The notes under the pieces: model-generated | What the model was told of the DNA's origin: nothing | Database searches by the model: none | What the model saw: only the letters and a program-made list of their open reading frames with translations | Program-made: the position numbers and the translations under genes | Part shown: positions 1-7,420 of the stretch, piece by piece | How positions within the stretch are numbered: position 1 is the stretch's first letter | Layout of the letters: each line of letters starts with the position of its first letter | IMG/VR virus record: IMGVR_UViG_3300047469_000176 | Coordinates: 1 to 57,931 of that record | Origin: a virus | DNA length: 57,931 nt | Direction: 5' to 3' (one strand)

Positions 1-254
1 TGGCGGCAGGTTCCCCCTCGGCGGGCAACATGGGCGAACTCGACGCCATCGCCGCCTGTTTCATCGGCGGCACTTCGATGCGCGGCGGCTCGGGCACTGT
101 TTATGGTGCACTGCTCGGCGCACTGGTGATCACCAGCCTGGACAACGGCATGTCCATGCTCGACGTCGACAGCTACTGGCAGATGATCGTCAAGGGCAGC
201 ATTCTGGTGCTGGCGGTGTGGGTGGACGTGAGTACGCGGGCCGGGCGGCGTTAA
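1..254 (+). CDS. xylH: Sugar ABC transporter permease, XylH-like (3' end)
   Basis: The last 83 residues of an inner-membrane permease of the xylose/ribose ABC importer class. The visible part has the family's conserved [15 protein letters not shown] stretch, then G-rich GALLGALVI and a final membrane helix ([10 protein letters not shown]) ending in basic residues. The reading frame is open to the window edge, so the start and roughly 300 residues are missing. It would work with an XylG-type ATPase and an XylF-type periplasmic binding protein. It is host chromosome, not prophage. XylH is preferred to RbsC or other paralogues from the C-terminal sequence, but the assignment within the family is moderate. 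Confidence 0.8.
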   Translation, partial: AAGSPSAGNMGELDAIAACFIGGTSMRGGSGTVYGALLGALVITSLDNGMSMLDVDSYWQMIVKGSILVLAVWVDVSTRAGRR

Positions 255-373
255 TGGCAGGAGGCTGGGGTCCGATTTTCATTCGAGACATACCACGCGA
301 CGACCTGTCGGTTTCCAACGCCAGTCGCGGGTGTAAGATACTGGCCATTACTCCTCCGCGACCGAGGCTCTCT

Positions 374-616
374 ATGACCGGAATATCCCTGAACCTGCCG
401 GAAGATCTGTCTAGCTCCCTGACCGAGCTTGCCAAAAATCACGGCCAAAGCGCGACTTACCTGGCTGTGGACGTCCTGCGAGATTATATCGAGCATGAAA
501 TGACCCTGACCGCCCATATCGAACAGGCAGTAAAAGAAGCGGATCAAGGTAAATTCGCCACTGATGAACAGGTCGCGGCAATGCGTGCGAGGCGCTGGAG
601 CGGGCGTGAGGGTTGA
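374..616 (+). CDS. ParD/CopG-type ribbon-helix-helix antitoxin
   Basis: 80-residue protein beginning MTGISLNLPEDLSSSLTELA, a typical ribbon-helix-helix N-terminus (beta strand SLNLP followed by two helices), with an acidic helical C-terminus that would wrap the toxin. It overlaps the toxin gene by 11 bp, the usual antitoxin-first arrangement, so the two are translationally coupled. Proteins of this type bind their own promoter as a complex with the toxin. The ATG at 374 is chosen because everything before it in frame is unlike the family. It lies in host DNA between xylH and dusA. Confidence 0.8.
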   Translation: MTGISLNLPEDLSSSLTELAKNHGQSATYLAVDVLRDYIEHEMTLTAHIEQAVKEADQGKFATDEQVAAMRARRWSGREG

Positions 617-890
617 GTGGCTGGAGACAGCCCTGAAAAATCTCGAAGACGAAGCCAGTTACATAGCGCTCGAAAATCCTCAAGCTGCCGACGATTTTTC
701 TGATGCGATTTTCAGCAGCGTCGACAAGCTTGCCCAATTCCCCGCCATGGGTCGCGAAGGCAGGGTCAAAGATACTCGCGAATGGGCAGTGCCCAATTGG
801 TCCTATCTGATTCCCTATCGAGTGCGCGGTGATCATTTGCAGATACTGGGGGTGTTCCACACTCGCCAACGTCCCCGTACCAGATGGTAG
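606..890 (+). CDS. ParE/RelE-superfamily toxin
   Basis: 94 residues from a GTG start at 606 that overlaps the antitoxin stop. The N-terminus VRVEWLETALKNLEDEASYI and the C-terminal VPNWSYLIPYRVRGDHLQILGVFHTRQ block are diagnostic of the ParE/RelE fold (two helices, then an antiparallel sheet). ParE members poison DNA gyrase while RelE members cut mRNA on the ribosome; the sequence is closer to ParE but the target cannot be read off. The longer frame from 564 adds residues with no family similarity and is not used. Confidence 0.8.
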   Translation: MRVEWLETALKNLEDEASYIALENPQAADDFSDAIFSSVDKLAQFPAMGREGRVKDTREWAVPNWSYLIPYRVRGDHLQILGVFHTRQRPRTRW

Positions 891-974
891 AAGCATGCAG
901 TTTAGCGGTATCTCATCCCCTCCCGGCAGACCAGCCACTGTCCATGCTGGACTGGACCGATCAGCAATTGCTCC

Positions 975-1985
975 TCACCGCCCCTCCAACAATTCCCCCG
1001 CCTTATCCAGCAACCCCAGCGGATCGTCGGTCTTGTGAATATCCACCGACAGCAACTGACGAAACTTGCGAGCGCCGGGGAAGCCGGTGCCCAGGCCCAG
1101 GACGTGGCGGGTGATGTGGTGCATCGAGCCGCCGTCGCGCAGGTGGGCTTCGACGTATGGGCGTAGCTGTGCCAGGGCTTCTGCGCGGGTGATCTGCGGG
1201 GCACTGGCGCCGAACAGCTCGCGGTCGACTTCGGCCAACAGGTAAGGATTGTGGTAGGCCTCGCGGCCGAGCATGACGCCGTCGAACGTGTCGAGGTGTT
1301 CCCGGCATTGTTCCAGGGTCTTGATGCCGCCGTTGAGAATGAACTCCAGCTCGGGAAAGTCCTGCTTCAATCGCGCTGCCACTTCATAGCGCAGTGGCGG
1401 GATGTCGCGGTTTTCCTTGGGCGACAGGCCCTCGAGAATGGCGATCCGGGCATGAACAGTGAAGCTGGTGCAGCCCGCATCGCGCACGGTCCCGACGAAT
1501 TCGCAAAGCTGCTCGTAGCTGTCACGGCCGTTGATGCCGATACGGTGCTTGACGGTCACCGGGATCGAAACGGCATCGCGCATCGCTTTAACGCAATCGG
1601 CGACGAGTTGCGGGTGGCCCATCAGCACGGCACCGATCATGTTGTTCTGCACGCGATCACTCGGGCAGCCGACGTTGAGGTTGACCTCGTCGTATCCCGC
1701 CGCCTGCGCCAGACGCGCGCTCGCCGCCAGGTCCGCCGGATTGCTGCCCCCCAGTTGCAGGGCCAACGGATGCTCGGTCTCGTCGTGACGCAGGAAACGC
1801 TCACTGTCGCCGTGCAGCAAGGCGCCCGTGGTGACCATTTCGGTGTAGAGCAAGGCGTTTTTCGACAGCAGGCGCAGGAAGAACCGGCAGTGGCGATCTG
1901 TCCAGTCCATCATCGGAGCGACAGAGAACCTCCTGCATACCGGATCTGCTGGGTTAGCGAGGTTTTCTGCTTGTTTCGTCTGCAT
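975..1985 (-). CDS. dusA: tRNA-dihydrouridine(20/20a) synthase DusA, with phage-supplied 5' end
   Basis: 336-residue FMN-dependent enzyme that reduces uridine 20/20a in the tRNA D-loop. The TIM-barrel motifs are complete: SVAPMMDWTDRHCRFF, the active-site NVGCPSDRVQ with the catalytic cysteine, KHRIGI, and the phosphate-binding LNGGIKTL and GVMLGREAYHNP. The prophage is inserted just upstream of the MMDWTD codons, so about the first 26 codons and the promoter are now phage DNA; the residues RRFSVAPMMD are preserved by synonymous recoding. The enzyme therefore stays full length in the lysogen but is expected to be expressed from a prophage promoter. Confidence 0.97.
   Translation of the reverse strand: MQTKQAENLANPADPVCRRFSVAPMMDWTDRHCRFFLRLLSKNALLYTEMVTTGALLHGDSERFLRHDETEHPLALQLGGSNPADLAASARLAQAAGYDEVNLNVGCPSDRVQNNMIGAVLMGHPQLVADCVKAMRDAVSIPVTVKHRIGINGRDSYEQLCEFVGTVRDAGCTSFTVHARIAILEGLSPKENRDIPPLRYEVAARLKQDFPELEFILNGGIKTLEQCREHLDTFDGVMLGREAYHNPYLLAEVDRELFGASAPQITRAEALAQLRPYVEAHLRDGGSMHHITRHVLGLGTGFPGARKFRQLLSVDIHKTDDPLGLLDKAGELLEGR
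1901..1940. other. Left attachment site (attL) in dusA
   Basis: These 40 bp match 53889-53928 at 31 positions by hand alignment; the identical core is TCCATCAT at 1906-1913. On the minus strand the block encodes the dusA residues CRRFSVAPMMDW. Mismatches to the right copy fall largely on third codon positions. Strand exchange must have happened within or next to the 8-bp core. Confidence 0.8.
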
Positions 1986-2086
1986 TTACACAACTCTCAT
2001 TTACTACCGTTTGCCACTGTTTTCGCTTGTTTCTGAATGCCCGTTGCTACAATGTAGCAAGCCCGGTCAGTCGTGTAGCAAAATTC

Positions 2087-3202
2087 ATGGGCACTATCAC
2101 CCTTCGCAAGCGTAAAGACGGGTCTTCAGCGTACACCGCGCAGATCCGCATCACTCAAAAAGGCGCAACAGTTTATCAGGAAAGCCAGACGTTCGAGCGC
2201 AAGGCGACGGCTCAGTCGTGGATCAAGAAACGCGAGACCGAACTGGCCGGGCCAGGAGCAATCGACAAGGCAAATCGCAAAGGGGTCACGGTCAAGGCGA
2301 TGATTGATCGCTACCTGGACGAGTACGAGAAGCTGAGGCCACTCGGGAAGACCAAGCGCGCAACGCTCAAGGCCATAGGCGAAACCTGGCTCGGCAGACT
2401 CGAAGACAAGGACGTGACCAGCCAGAAACTGGTGGAGTACGCCCTTGATCGGATGGAAAGCGACGGGATACAACCGCAGACTGTCGGCAACGATCTGGCA
2501 CATCTCGGCGCAGTAATGTCTGTAGCAAGGCCGGCGTGGGGTTATGACATTGATCCGATGGCAATGCCCGACGCGCGCAGGGTCTTGAGGAAAATGGGGG
2601 CCGTCACTCGTAGCAAGGAGCGCGACCGCAGGCCATCGAAGAAAGAGCTCCAAACCATAATTGCGTACTTTCAGGAGATGCGGGATCGCCGCCAGCAAGA
2701 GATCGACATGGTGCGCGTGACGCTGTTCGCGCTGTTCTCGACTCGTAGGCTGGAAGAGATAACGCGCATTCGCTGGGATTCCATTGATGAGGCACGCCAG
2801 AGCGTCCTGATCACCGACATGAAAAACCCAGGCCAGAAGTACGGCAATGACGTTTGGTGTCACTTGCCTGACGAGGCCTGGCAGATCATGCAATCCATGC
2901 CAAAAGGTTCAGAGAGGCCTTTCCCGTACAACCACCGCTCTATTTCAGCGGCCTTTACACGGGCGTGCAACTTCCTTGAGATGGACAATCTGCACTTTCA
3001 TGACTTACGCCATGATGGTGTAAGCAGACTTTTCGAAATGGGATGGGATATCCCGAAGGTGGCCTCTGTGTCCGGACACCGGGATTGGAACTCGATGAGG
3101 CGCTATACGCACCTGAGAGGAAACGGCGACCCCTATAACGAGTGGCCCTTGCTGCAAGAAGTGATTAATGGCCCGAAGATCGAGCCGAAGAAAAAGACAT
3201 AG
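2087..3202 (+). CDS. int: Tyrosine recombinase (dusA-type phage integrase)
   Basis: 371-residue integrase with an N-terminal arm-binding/SAM-like part and a C-terminal catalytic domain. Catalytic residues are recognisable as the first Arg in FSTRRLEEI, the HDLRHDG box, the SGHRDWNS box and the Tyr of MRRYTHL. It sits next to the dusA attachment site, as expected for the known dusA-associated integrase family, and would catalyse integration and, with an excisionase, excision. The ATG at 2087 is chosen because MGTITLRKRKDG is the normal start; the longer frame from 2027 adds an unlikely extension. In the excised circle it would lie downstream of the PrtN-like gene at 53499. Confidence 0.93.
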   Translation: MGTITLRKRKDGSSAYTAQIRITQKGATVYQESQTFERKATAQSWIKKRETELAGPGAIDKANRKGVTVKAMIDRYLDEYEKLRPLGKTKRATLKAIGETWLGRLEDKDVTSQKLVEYALDRMESDGIQPQTVGNDLAHLGAVMSVARPAWGYDIDPMAMPDARRVLRKMGAVTRSKERDRRPSKKELQTIIAYFQEMRDRRQQEIDMVRVTLFALFSTRRLEEITRIRWDSIDEARQSVLITDMKNPGQKYGNDVWCHLPDEAWQIMQSMPKGSERPFPYNHRSISAAFTRACNFLEMDNLHFHDLRHDGVSRLFEMGWDIPKVASVSGHRDWNSMRRYTHLRGNGDPYNEWPLLQEVINGPKIEPKKKT

Positions 3203-3253
3203 ATGCATCAGGGCTGGCAATCGTCAGCCCCTCCCCCGGCGTCCTGCCGACGT

Positions 3254-3532
3254 TCACCCCCTCCCTCTTATTATCTGAACGCCATCCTCCGGGAACCTGC
3301 CGCCGTCGAAAATGCCGATGAGTTCGGCCTCCTCCCATTCGAGCAATCCCCAGAGCCTGGCCGCGTCGGAAACCTCGAGCATCTCGCTCAACTCCTCGGC
3401 GCTGACCTGTTTCCGCCGGCGGGCAAGCATCGCCAGTTCGACCAGCTTGCGCCGATGAGCCTCCGGATCAGTCACCAGATCATCGCGAGCCTTGATTGCG
3501 ACCCGCCAATCAGCCAGAGGATTCTCAACCAA
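3254..3532 (-). CDS. Conserved small phage protein, function unknown
   Basis: 92 residues, charged and helical (ARDDLVTDPEAHRRKLVELA..., ARRRKQVSAEELSEMLE). The middle part resembles a small winged or helix-turn-helix segment, but no family was recognised. It overlaps the preceding minus-strand gene (3525-3725) by 8 bp, so the two are probably an operon, and it runs toward the integrase 3' end (convergent). A DNA-binding or regulatory role is possible but not shown. Confidence 0.6.
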   Translation of the reverse strand: MVENPLADWRVAIKARDDLVTDPEAHRRKLVELAMLARRRKQVSAEELSEMLEVSDAARLWGLLEWEEAELIGIFDGGRFPEDGVQIIRGRG

Positions 3533-3725
3533 ACCGACACCACCACGACTGGAAATAGAAAGCTCCGTCGACTTCTTCGACGCCGGTTATATTCAAGCCC
3601 GTCGTTCCCAAGCCGGTCACCTTCGCGTCGAGCAATCGCGGAAGAATGTCAGGTCCTGCTCCTGTCCTCATGATGAATGCCTCGACCGTTCCGCGGCCCA
3701 GGGTGCTGTTGCCTGATTCATTCAT
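3525..3725 (-). CDS. Small phage protein, function unknown
   Basis: 66 residues from the ATG at 3725, which is preceded by AAGGGTG at a good distance; the open frame continues upstream to an ATG at 3818 without a convincing ribosome site. Sequence is polar with a hydrophobic C-terminal end (GAFYFQSWWCRFG). No family recognised. It is first in a two-gene minus-strand unit, and a LexA-like box lies about 110 bp upstream, so SOS-linked expression is possible. Confidence 0.5.
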   Translation of the reverse strand: MNESGNSTLGRGTVEAFIMRTGAGPDILPRLLDAKVTGLGTTGLNITGVEEVDGAFYFQSWWCRFG

Positions 3726-3827
3726 CTGGACGTCACCCTTTATAGGTGTGGCGTCTCTGACCTCTTTGGCAGTCAGCGCCACGCCAAGGCGTCGGCGAGG
3801 GGTTACAAGAAAATGCATGGCGGTCGC

Positions 3828-3885
3828 TCAATACTGTATATGCGTCCAGTTAATGAGAATCACAGGGCACGGGTCAATACTGTAT
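3828..3885. promoter_or_regulatory. Repeated TCAATACTGTAT elements with LexA-like box
   Basis: The 12-mer TCAATACTGTAT occurs at 3828-3839 and 3874-3885. The first copy is part of CTGTATATGCGTCCAG (3834-3849), which fits the CTG-N10-CAG rule for LexA boxes with a weak right half. A minus-strand TTGACC at 3877-3872 could be a -35 element for the leftward small genes. The same AATACTGTAT string is in the strong LexA-like box at 40681. Confidence 0.4.
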
Positions 3886-3907
3886 GAGGTGATTTGCGAC
3901 GGAGGGA

Positions 3908-3994
3908 TCAGACGTAGATCCAGAACAGGCTCAGGACGATGCCTACCCAGGTGAGGGTCAGGAGAAAGGATAACCCAGCAAGTCGAAGGTCCAT
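3908..3994 (-). CDS. Putative 28-residue single-TM microprotein
   Basis: An open frame of 28 codons starting MDLRLAGLSFLLTLTW and ending LSLFWIYV. After the first four residues it is almost wholly hydrophobic, i.e. one membrane helix. The ribosome site is weak (GGGCG about 8 nt upstream) and a hairpin (CGCCCA...TGGGCG, about 4000-4019) lies just before it, so expression is uncertain. It is the only sensible reading of this 180-bp stretch. Small membrane peptides of this kind often regulate a larger partner; none can be named here. Confidence 0.3.
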   Translation of the reverse strand: MDLRLAGLSFLLTLTWVGIVLSLFWIYV

Positions 3995-4163
3995 GGTTTC
4001 GCCCAAATCCGTGTGGGCGGCATTTTATGTGTATGGATCGTGACGGCAATGCTGGCAATATGGGCGCGATAGCAGAGTGCCCGATATGCCGAGTGGTAAC
4101 CGCAAAGCGCTCCAAATAGCCTATACCCACAGTACAACTCGATTCCTTCAAACGGAGGCAGCG

Positions 4164-4430
4164 ATGATCCTAGATCAAGATGACCTGCCAGGTTCAGTGA
4201 AGGCTGAGTGTCTCCGGATTTTAAAGTTAATAAATGACGCCAGTGATAACAATACTGTCGTTCAGTCTGGCTTGCTCGCCGAAGGTGTCGTGCGGGGCTT
4301 TGAGGTTTTAAGCGGGTTGTATGATTTTGAGATTGAAGCGCTGTATGTGCTATTCGAAAACGCCGTGAATTTACGATTAGGGGAGCTGAGTTGCACGGCA
4401 TGCACTGAGCCGCAGAAGCTGATTTGGTGA
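4164..4430 (+). CDS. Small acidic protein, function unknown
   Basis: 88 residues; ATG at 4164 preceded by GGAGG at ideal spacing, which settles the start. The sequence is acidic and helical (DQDDLPGSVKAECLRILKLI, YDFEIEALYVLFENAVNLRLGEL) with a CTACTEP cysteine pair near the end. No family recognised. It lies upstream of the response regulator on the same strand with a 118-bp gap, so both may belong to one accessory (moron) unit expressed in the lysogen. Confidence 0.6.
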   Translation: MILDQDDLPGSVKAECLRILKLINDASDNNTVVQSGLLAEGVVRGFEVLSGLYDFEIEALYVLFENAVNLRLGELSCTACTEPQKLIW

Positions 4431-4548
4431 AAAGCCCTAACTAGCACAGATTATTTGTCGGCAACATCGGTAGCTGACCGTCTGAAAGGCTGCTATTTTT
4501 CTCCCTGCGAGCTTTGAATCAGCCTGGCACACATGTTTGGAGGACGTC

Positions 4549-4953
4549 GTGAAACCGGACCGAACGGAGACTTTTCCCCCGGCCAGGGAGATCGTGATTG
4601 TCGAAGACGACCCCCTTCTACGAACGCTGATGACTGAGCTCCTCGTGGACGTTGAGGCAGAAACTGTGACGTTTGTTACAGCGGACGATGCATTGATGCA
4701 TGTCGTGGAATCCCGCGGAAAATGCTCACTGCTCATCACAGACCATGGCGTTCCGGGCCAGATTAAAGGTGCGGAGCTCGCGTCTATGGTTCGACATAAA
4801 TGGCCTGACGTACCGGTCATTCTCACCAGCGGCTACGAACTTGATACGTCATCCATTCCGGAGGGCGTGACCTACCTTCAGAAGCCATGGCCTATCAATA
4901 CGCTGATAGAGGCTGTTCAATCTCTGTTACCCGCCACGATCGCCCGCTACTGA
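4549..4953 (+). CDS. Stand-alone response regulator receiver domain protein
   Basis: 134 residues from GTG 4549, which has TGGAGG 5 nt upstream (a TTG at 4537 is the alternative). It is a complete CheY-like receiver: acidic pair D20-D21 in VIVEDD, phospho-acceptor D65 in LLITDHGVPG, T93/S94 in VILTSGY and K112 in YLQKPW. There is no output domain, so it would act by protein-protein contact or by taking phosphate from a host histidine kinase. No kinase is encoded in the prophage. Its 3' end overlaps the i-spanin gene convergently by 27 bp. Likely a lysogenic-conversion gene. Confidence 0.85.
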   Translation: MKPDRTETFPPAREIVIVEDDPLLRTLMTELLVDVEAETVTFVTADDALMHVVESRGKCSLLITDHGVPGQIKGAELASMVRHKWPDVPVILTSGYELDTSSIPEGVTYLQKPWPINTLIEAVQSLLPATIARY

Positions 4954-5457
4954 CTTGTAAGATTGCTCGCAGGCCCATCCCGCTATTCGGGCGGCGTCAT
5001 AAGCTTTTGCCAGTTCTCCCGCTCTTTTGTCAGCGCGCTGGAACAGGTCGGAGAGCACCATTGCGGCGCGAGTGGCTGTTTCGCTTCGCTGGGAAGCGCC
5101 GGGATCGCCGGTGGTGCAACTTGCGCTGGCAGCCAGTTTTCCTGCTTGGTCGCGCACCCGGTCGCCAGCAGCATCAGCACTGACAGCGTCAGCACTCGCC
5201 ACAGCTTGTTGTTGTCTCGCATCATTGCCCACCTGGTTGACCGCCGTCTGGCGGCGCTGTTCTTCTGTTCGGTTTTCGGACGTAGCAGCGGCTAGGCCTT
5301 TCGCCTGCAGAGTCTGCTGATCGGCCCATTTCAGCTGCCAACGCTCGTCGGCCACCGACTCACCGTGGTGATAAGCGCCGTAGAGAACCGCGGCGATGAT
5401 GAGCAGAACTGCCAGCGCGCCGCCGACCTTGAGGTAAAGCGCAGCGCTTGGACTCAT
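4927..5457 (-). CDS. i-spanin, Rz-like (DUF2514 type)
   Basis: 176 residues with an N-terminal membrane helix (VGGALAVLLIIAAVLYGAYHHG), then a long charged/Ala-rich periplasmic helix (RWQLKWADQQTLQAKGLAA...) typical of inner-membrane spanin subunits. It overlaps the endolysin stop (ATGA at 5454-5457) and carries the o-spanin nested in another frame. Together with the o-spanin it would fuse inner and outer membranes in the last step of lysis. Confidence 0.85.
   Translation of the reverse strand: MSPSAALYLKVGGALAVLLIIAAVLYGAYHHGESVADERWQLKWADQQTLQAKGLAAATSENRTEEQRRQTAVNQVGNDARQQQAVASADAVSADAAGDRVRDQAGKLAASASCTTGDPGASQRSETATRAAMVLSDLFQRADKRAGELAKAYDAARIAGWACEQSYKSVAGDRGG
4983..5225 (-). CDS. 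o-spanin, Rz1-like outer-membrane lipoprotein (nested)
   Basis: 80 residues lying wholly within the i-spanin gene in a different frame, as with lambda Rz/Rz1. It has a lipoprotein signal (VLTLSVLMLLATGCATK) with the lipobox LATGC, followed by a Pro-rich stretch (PAQVAPPAIPALP), both hallmarks of Rz1-type spanins. The protein is slightly longer than lambda Rz1. It would be lipid-anchored in the outer membrane and bind the i-spanin across the periplasm. Confidence 0.85.
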   Translation of the reverse strand: MMRDNNKLWRVLTLSVLMLLATGCATKQENWLPAQVAPPAIPALPSEAKQPLAPQWCSPTCSSALTKERENWQKLMTPPE

Positions 5458-5879
5458 GGCACGTCCCTGAAGAAGATGTGGTGCCCGAGCTTCAACGTCT
5501 GCTTTGCCTTCGCAGCCCAGTCCGGTGGCTTCGGCATGGTGGTCGCGTAATAGTGGGTCGCGCCGCCGGTGGGGTCAGGCTTCAGGCCGCCAATGACCTG
5601 CTCGGCAGCAAGACGGCACATCACGAACTCAGCCGCTGGTATCGGCCTCGCACCACTCAGGAACGGATAGTTAGGGTCGTTCTTGTTCCAGCAACTGAAT
5701 TGATACGGCTTCTGGCAGACCCCCGTGTAGCCCTCGCCCCACCACGATTTATCCTTGCCGTCGTCAACTCGATTGCGGATCGACCAGGCTACGGCGACCA
5801 TTCCAGCCAACCCTTCCCCGCGCGCCTCACCCCACAGCGTGCGCGCCAGCACATCGCGATCTTTATCGGTTACGTCCAT
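5454..5879 (-). CDS. Endolysin, SleB-type cell wall hydrolase
   Basis: 141 residues related to the SleB/P5-type hydrolase family: LARTLWGEARGEG with the catalytic glutamate, MVAVAWSIRNRV, YQFSCWN, and C-terminal GGATHYYA. It cuts peptidoglycan glycan strands during lysis. The ATG at 5879 follows GTG in the same frame and has GGAG at good spacing. There is no signal peptide, so it needs a holin, which was not found beside it; membrane proteins at 27.2-28.0 kb are candidates. Confidence 0.85.
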   Translation of the reverse strand: MDVTDKDRDVLARTLWGEARGEGLAGMVAVAWSIRNRVDDGKDKSWWGEGYTGVCQKPYQFSCWNKNDPNYPFLSGARPIPAAEFVMCRLAAEQVIGGLKPDPTGGATHYYATTMPKPPDWAAKAKQTLKLGHHIFFRDVP

Positions 5880-5896
5880 CACTTTTCTCCAGGCAC

Positions 5897-5918
5897 AAAA
5901 AAACCCGCTATCGCAGGC
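5897..5918 (-). terminator. Rho-independent terminator after tail fibre genes
   Basis: On the minus strand a CCTGC/GCGGG stem with a GATA loop is followed by seven T. It separates the tail fibre assembly gene from the endolysin, so the lysis genes may need read-through or their own promoter. Confidence 0.75.
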
Positions 5919-5944
5919 TCCGTTACAGGTTCTACTCGTCAGGC

Positions 5945-6430
5945 TTATACGGCTGGTGCTGCTACGGCAGAAGTCTCATTGGTATAAGGCTCTGGCATGC
6001 TCGGCCAGCTTGGTTCTTCTGGCCAACCCGCAGCCGCACTTACCCGGCCGAGCAGCACCCGATACTGCTTCCACGTCTTCAGCTGCGCTGCCCGAACAGT
6101 CTGTTCAGCCACCTCTTCCGGTGTAGCCATCTCCAGTTCGACGGCGTCCGCAAGTGCGTCCACGCGCCCCTGCAAAGCGGTGACCTGCGCATTCGCCAAT
6201 CGGTTTAGAGCGTTGAGCTGAGCAGTGGCATCAGCGATCAGCTCTTCCGTGGTCTTCATTGGTGGAGGTGGCGGCGGCAGAATCTCGTAGTCGAAAGCAG
6301 GGTCTACCACCACATGCACAAATTGGCCGCTGGCGAGCAGTGCCATGACTTCGTCGTATTGCTCCTGAGTGATTTCGACCGCATCGTCGAACGGCGTCTC
6401 ACTGATTTTGTCCATCGCGGCGTAAGGCAT
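5945..6430 (-). CDS. Tail fibre assembly (Tfa-like) protein
   Basis: 161 residues from ATG 6430 (GAGGT 6 nt upstream). The N-terminus (EITQEQYDEVMALLASGQFV) and a polyproline linker PPPPPP followed by a helical part with KQYRVLLGRVSAAAGWPEEPSWPSMP match the Tfa/DUF4376-like tail fibre chaperones, which commonly end in a W-P repeat region. It is last in the tail fibre group, the usual place. Such proteins fold or cap the receptor-binding fibre and influence host range. Confidence 0.65.
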   Translation of the reverse strand: MPYAAMDKISETPFDDAVEITQEQYDEVMALLASGQFVHVVVDPAFDYEILPPPPPPMKTTEELIADATAQLNALNRLANAQVTALQGRVDALADAVELEMATPEEVAEQTVRAAQLKTWKQYRVLLGRVSAAAGWPEEPSWPSMPEPYTNETSAVAAPAV

Positions 6431-6443
6431 AGAGCGACCTCGA

Positions 6444-6917
6444 TTAGTACCATCGCCCAATGGCGATGTAACTGGTTTGGAAAGTCTGTGCAGTGGCACC
6501 ATTGCGGCAGAAGATTGATATCTGGCCGGTGTTTATGAAGAACGCATACGTGACCCCGTACCAGTCCTGGCTGGTGCCGGGGGAACACATCGGCAGCACG
6601 ATGGCCGTGCCCGCAAACGTACCTGCCGGCATGTTGGCCGTTACGTTACCTGTCTGATTTGCACCGATGGCCGTGGCCGCTATGTTGCCGATCGCCCATG
6701 AGGTGCCATCCGCCCACTTAATGACACGAATGTTGGTCGTGGTATCCAGCACGTTACTGATGATCGCGCCAGTCGGCACCCCGCCGACCTGCGACACCGC
6801 GCCGAGGATATTTGCCCGGGTGTACCCGGTAGTCTTATCGACCTTCCCGCTTATCAACGCCTTGATATCGGCCCCGATGGACTGAGCCAGCGCGAGGATG
6901 CGCGTCTCCAGGCTCAT
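6444..6917 (-). CDS. Tail fibre-like protein (paralogue A)
   Basis: 157 residues. The first 20 residues, MSLETRILALAQSIGADIKA, are nearly the same as those of the next gene (6921-7415), so the two share a duplicated N-terminal anchor. The C-terminal part (SWAIGNIAATAIGANQTGNV...FRNGATAQTFQTSYIAIGRWY type) is rich in G/T/N like receptor-binding fibre domains that end in a tryptophan/tyrosine. Probably a short fibre or fibre tip. Confidence 0.6.
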   Translation of the reverse strand: MSLETRILALAQSIGADIKALISGKVDKTTGYTRANILGAVSQVGGVPTGAIISNVLDTTTNIRVIKWADGTSWAIGNIAATAIGANQTGNVTANMPAGTFAGTAIVLPMCSPGTSQDWYGVTYAFFINTGQISIFCRNGATAQTFQTSYIAIGRWY

Positions 6918-6920
6918 GGC

Positions 6921-7415
6921 TTAGGCCTTGGCGGTAGCGTAGGAAGCAGCGAAGTCCGATTCCGGGTTGCCTATGCCGATGTTGGTGCAAGCCTGAAGCT
7001 TTTGTGCGGTGTTCAGCGTCTGCACGTCGTCGTAGCGCACGCGGTTTGCCACCGCAGTGGTCAGAGCAGTCAGCAACCCGTCGTCAGCCACAATCAGATC
7101 CTGCAATTCTTTCAGGGTGTCATAGGCCGCACTGGCGCCACCCAGAATCGAGTTCTGTACCGCGACCTTCGCGGCCTCGATGGAATCAAAAATCTTGTTG
7201 GCCGACCAGGTTACAGCGGTCGCACCGTCGCCGGCGGTATCGTCAATGACCGCGCCCGACGAACCCAGCAGGCCATACAGCTCGTTGATCGCGGCGACGA
7301 GGTTGCCTTTGGCCGTGGTGGAAAGAGAGGTCAGATCACCTTGTTTAGCGGTCAGCGTCTTGATGTCGGTACCAATGGCTTGAGCCAGGCCGATGATTCG
7401 GGTTTCGAGAGACAT
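6921..7415 (-). CDS. Tail fibre-like protein (paralogue B)
   Basis: 164 residues beginning MSLETRIIGLAQAIGTDIKT. The middle (LSTTAKGNLVAAINELYGLL, AAYDTLKELQDLI) is the repeat type common in phage tail fibres, where NLVAAINEL blocks form trimeric helices. It shares its N-terminus with the gene downstream, 3 bp away, indicating tandem duplication followed by divergence of the C-terminus. Confidence 0.65.
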   Translation of the reverse strand: MSLETRIIGLAQAIGTDIKTLTAKQGDLTSLSTTAKGNLVAAINELYGLLGSSGAVIDDTAGDGATAVTWSANKIFDSIEAAKVAVQNSILGGASAAYDTLKELQDLIVADDGLLTALTTAVANRVRYDDVQTLNTAQKLQACTNIGIGNPESDFAASYATAKA

Positions 7416-7420
7416 AGGGC

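Noticed and set aside
1251-2036. 261-codon plus-strand frame over dusA
   Set aside because: Antisense to dusA, which is certain; no SD and no recognisable protein.
2066-2079. 14-bp GTCAGTCGTGTAGC also present at 41841-41854
   Set aside because: In a 58-kb window several chance 14-bp matches are expected, and the contexts (integrase leader, early leader) do not match further.
4927-5225. Possibility that the nested o-spanin is only an antisense-like artefact
   Set aside because: Rejected as a doubt: the lipobox, Pro-rich tail and same-strand nesting in the i-spanin are characteristic, so the gene was kept.
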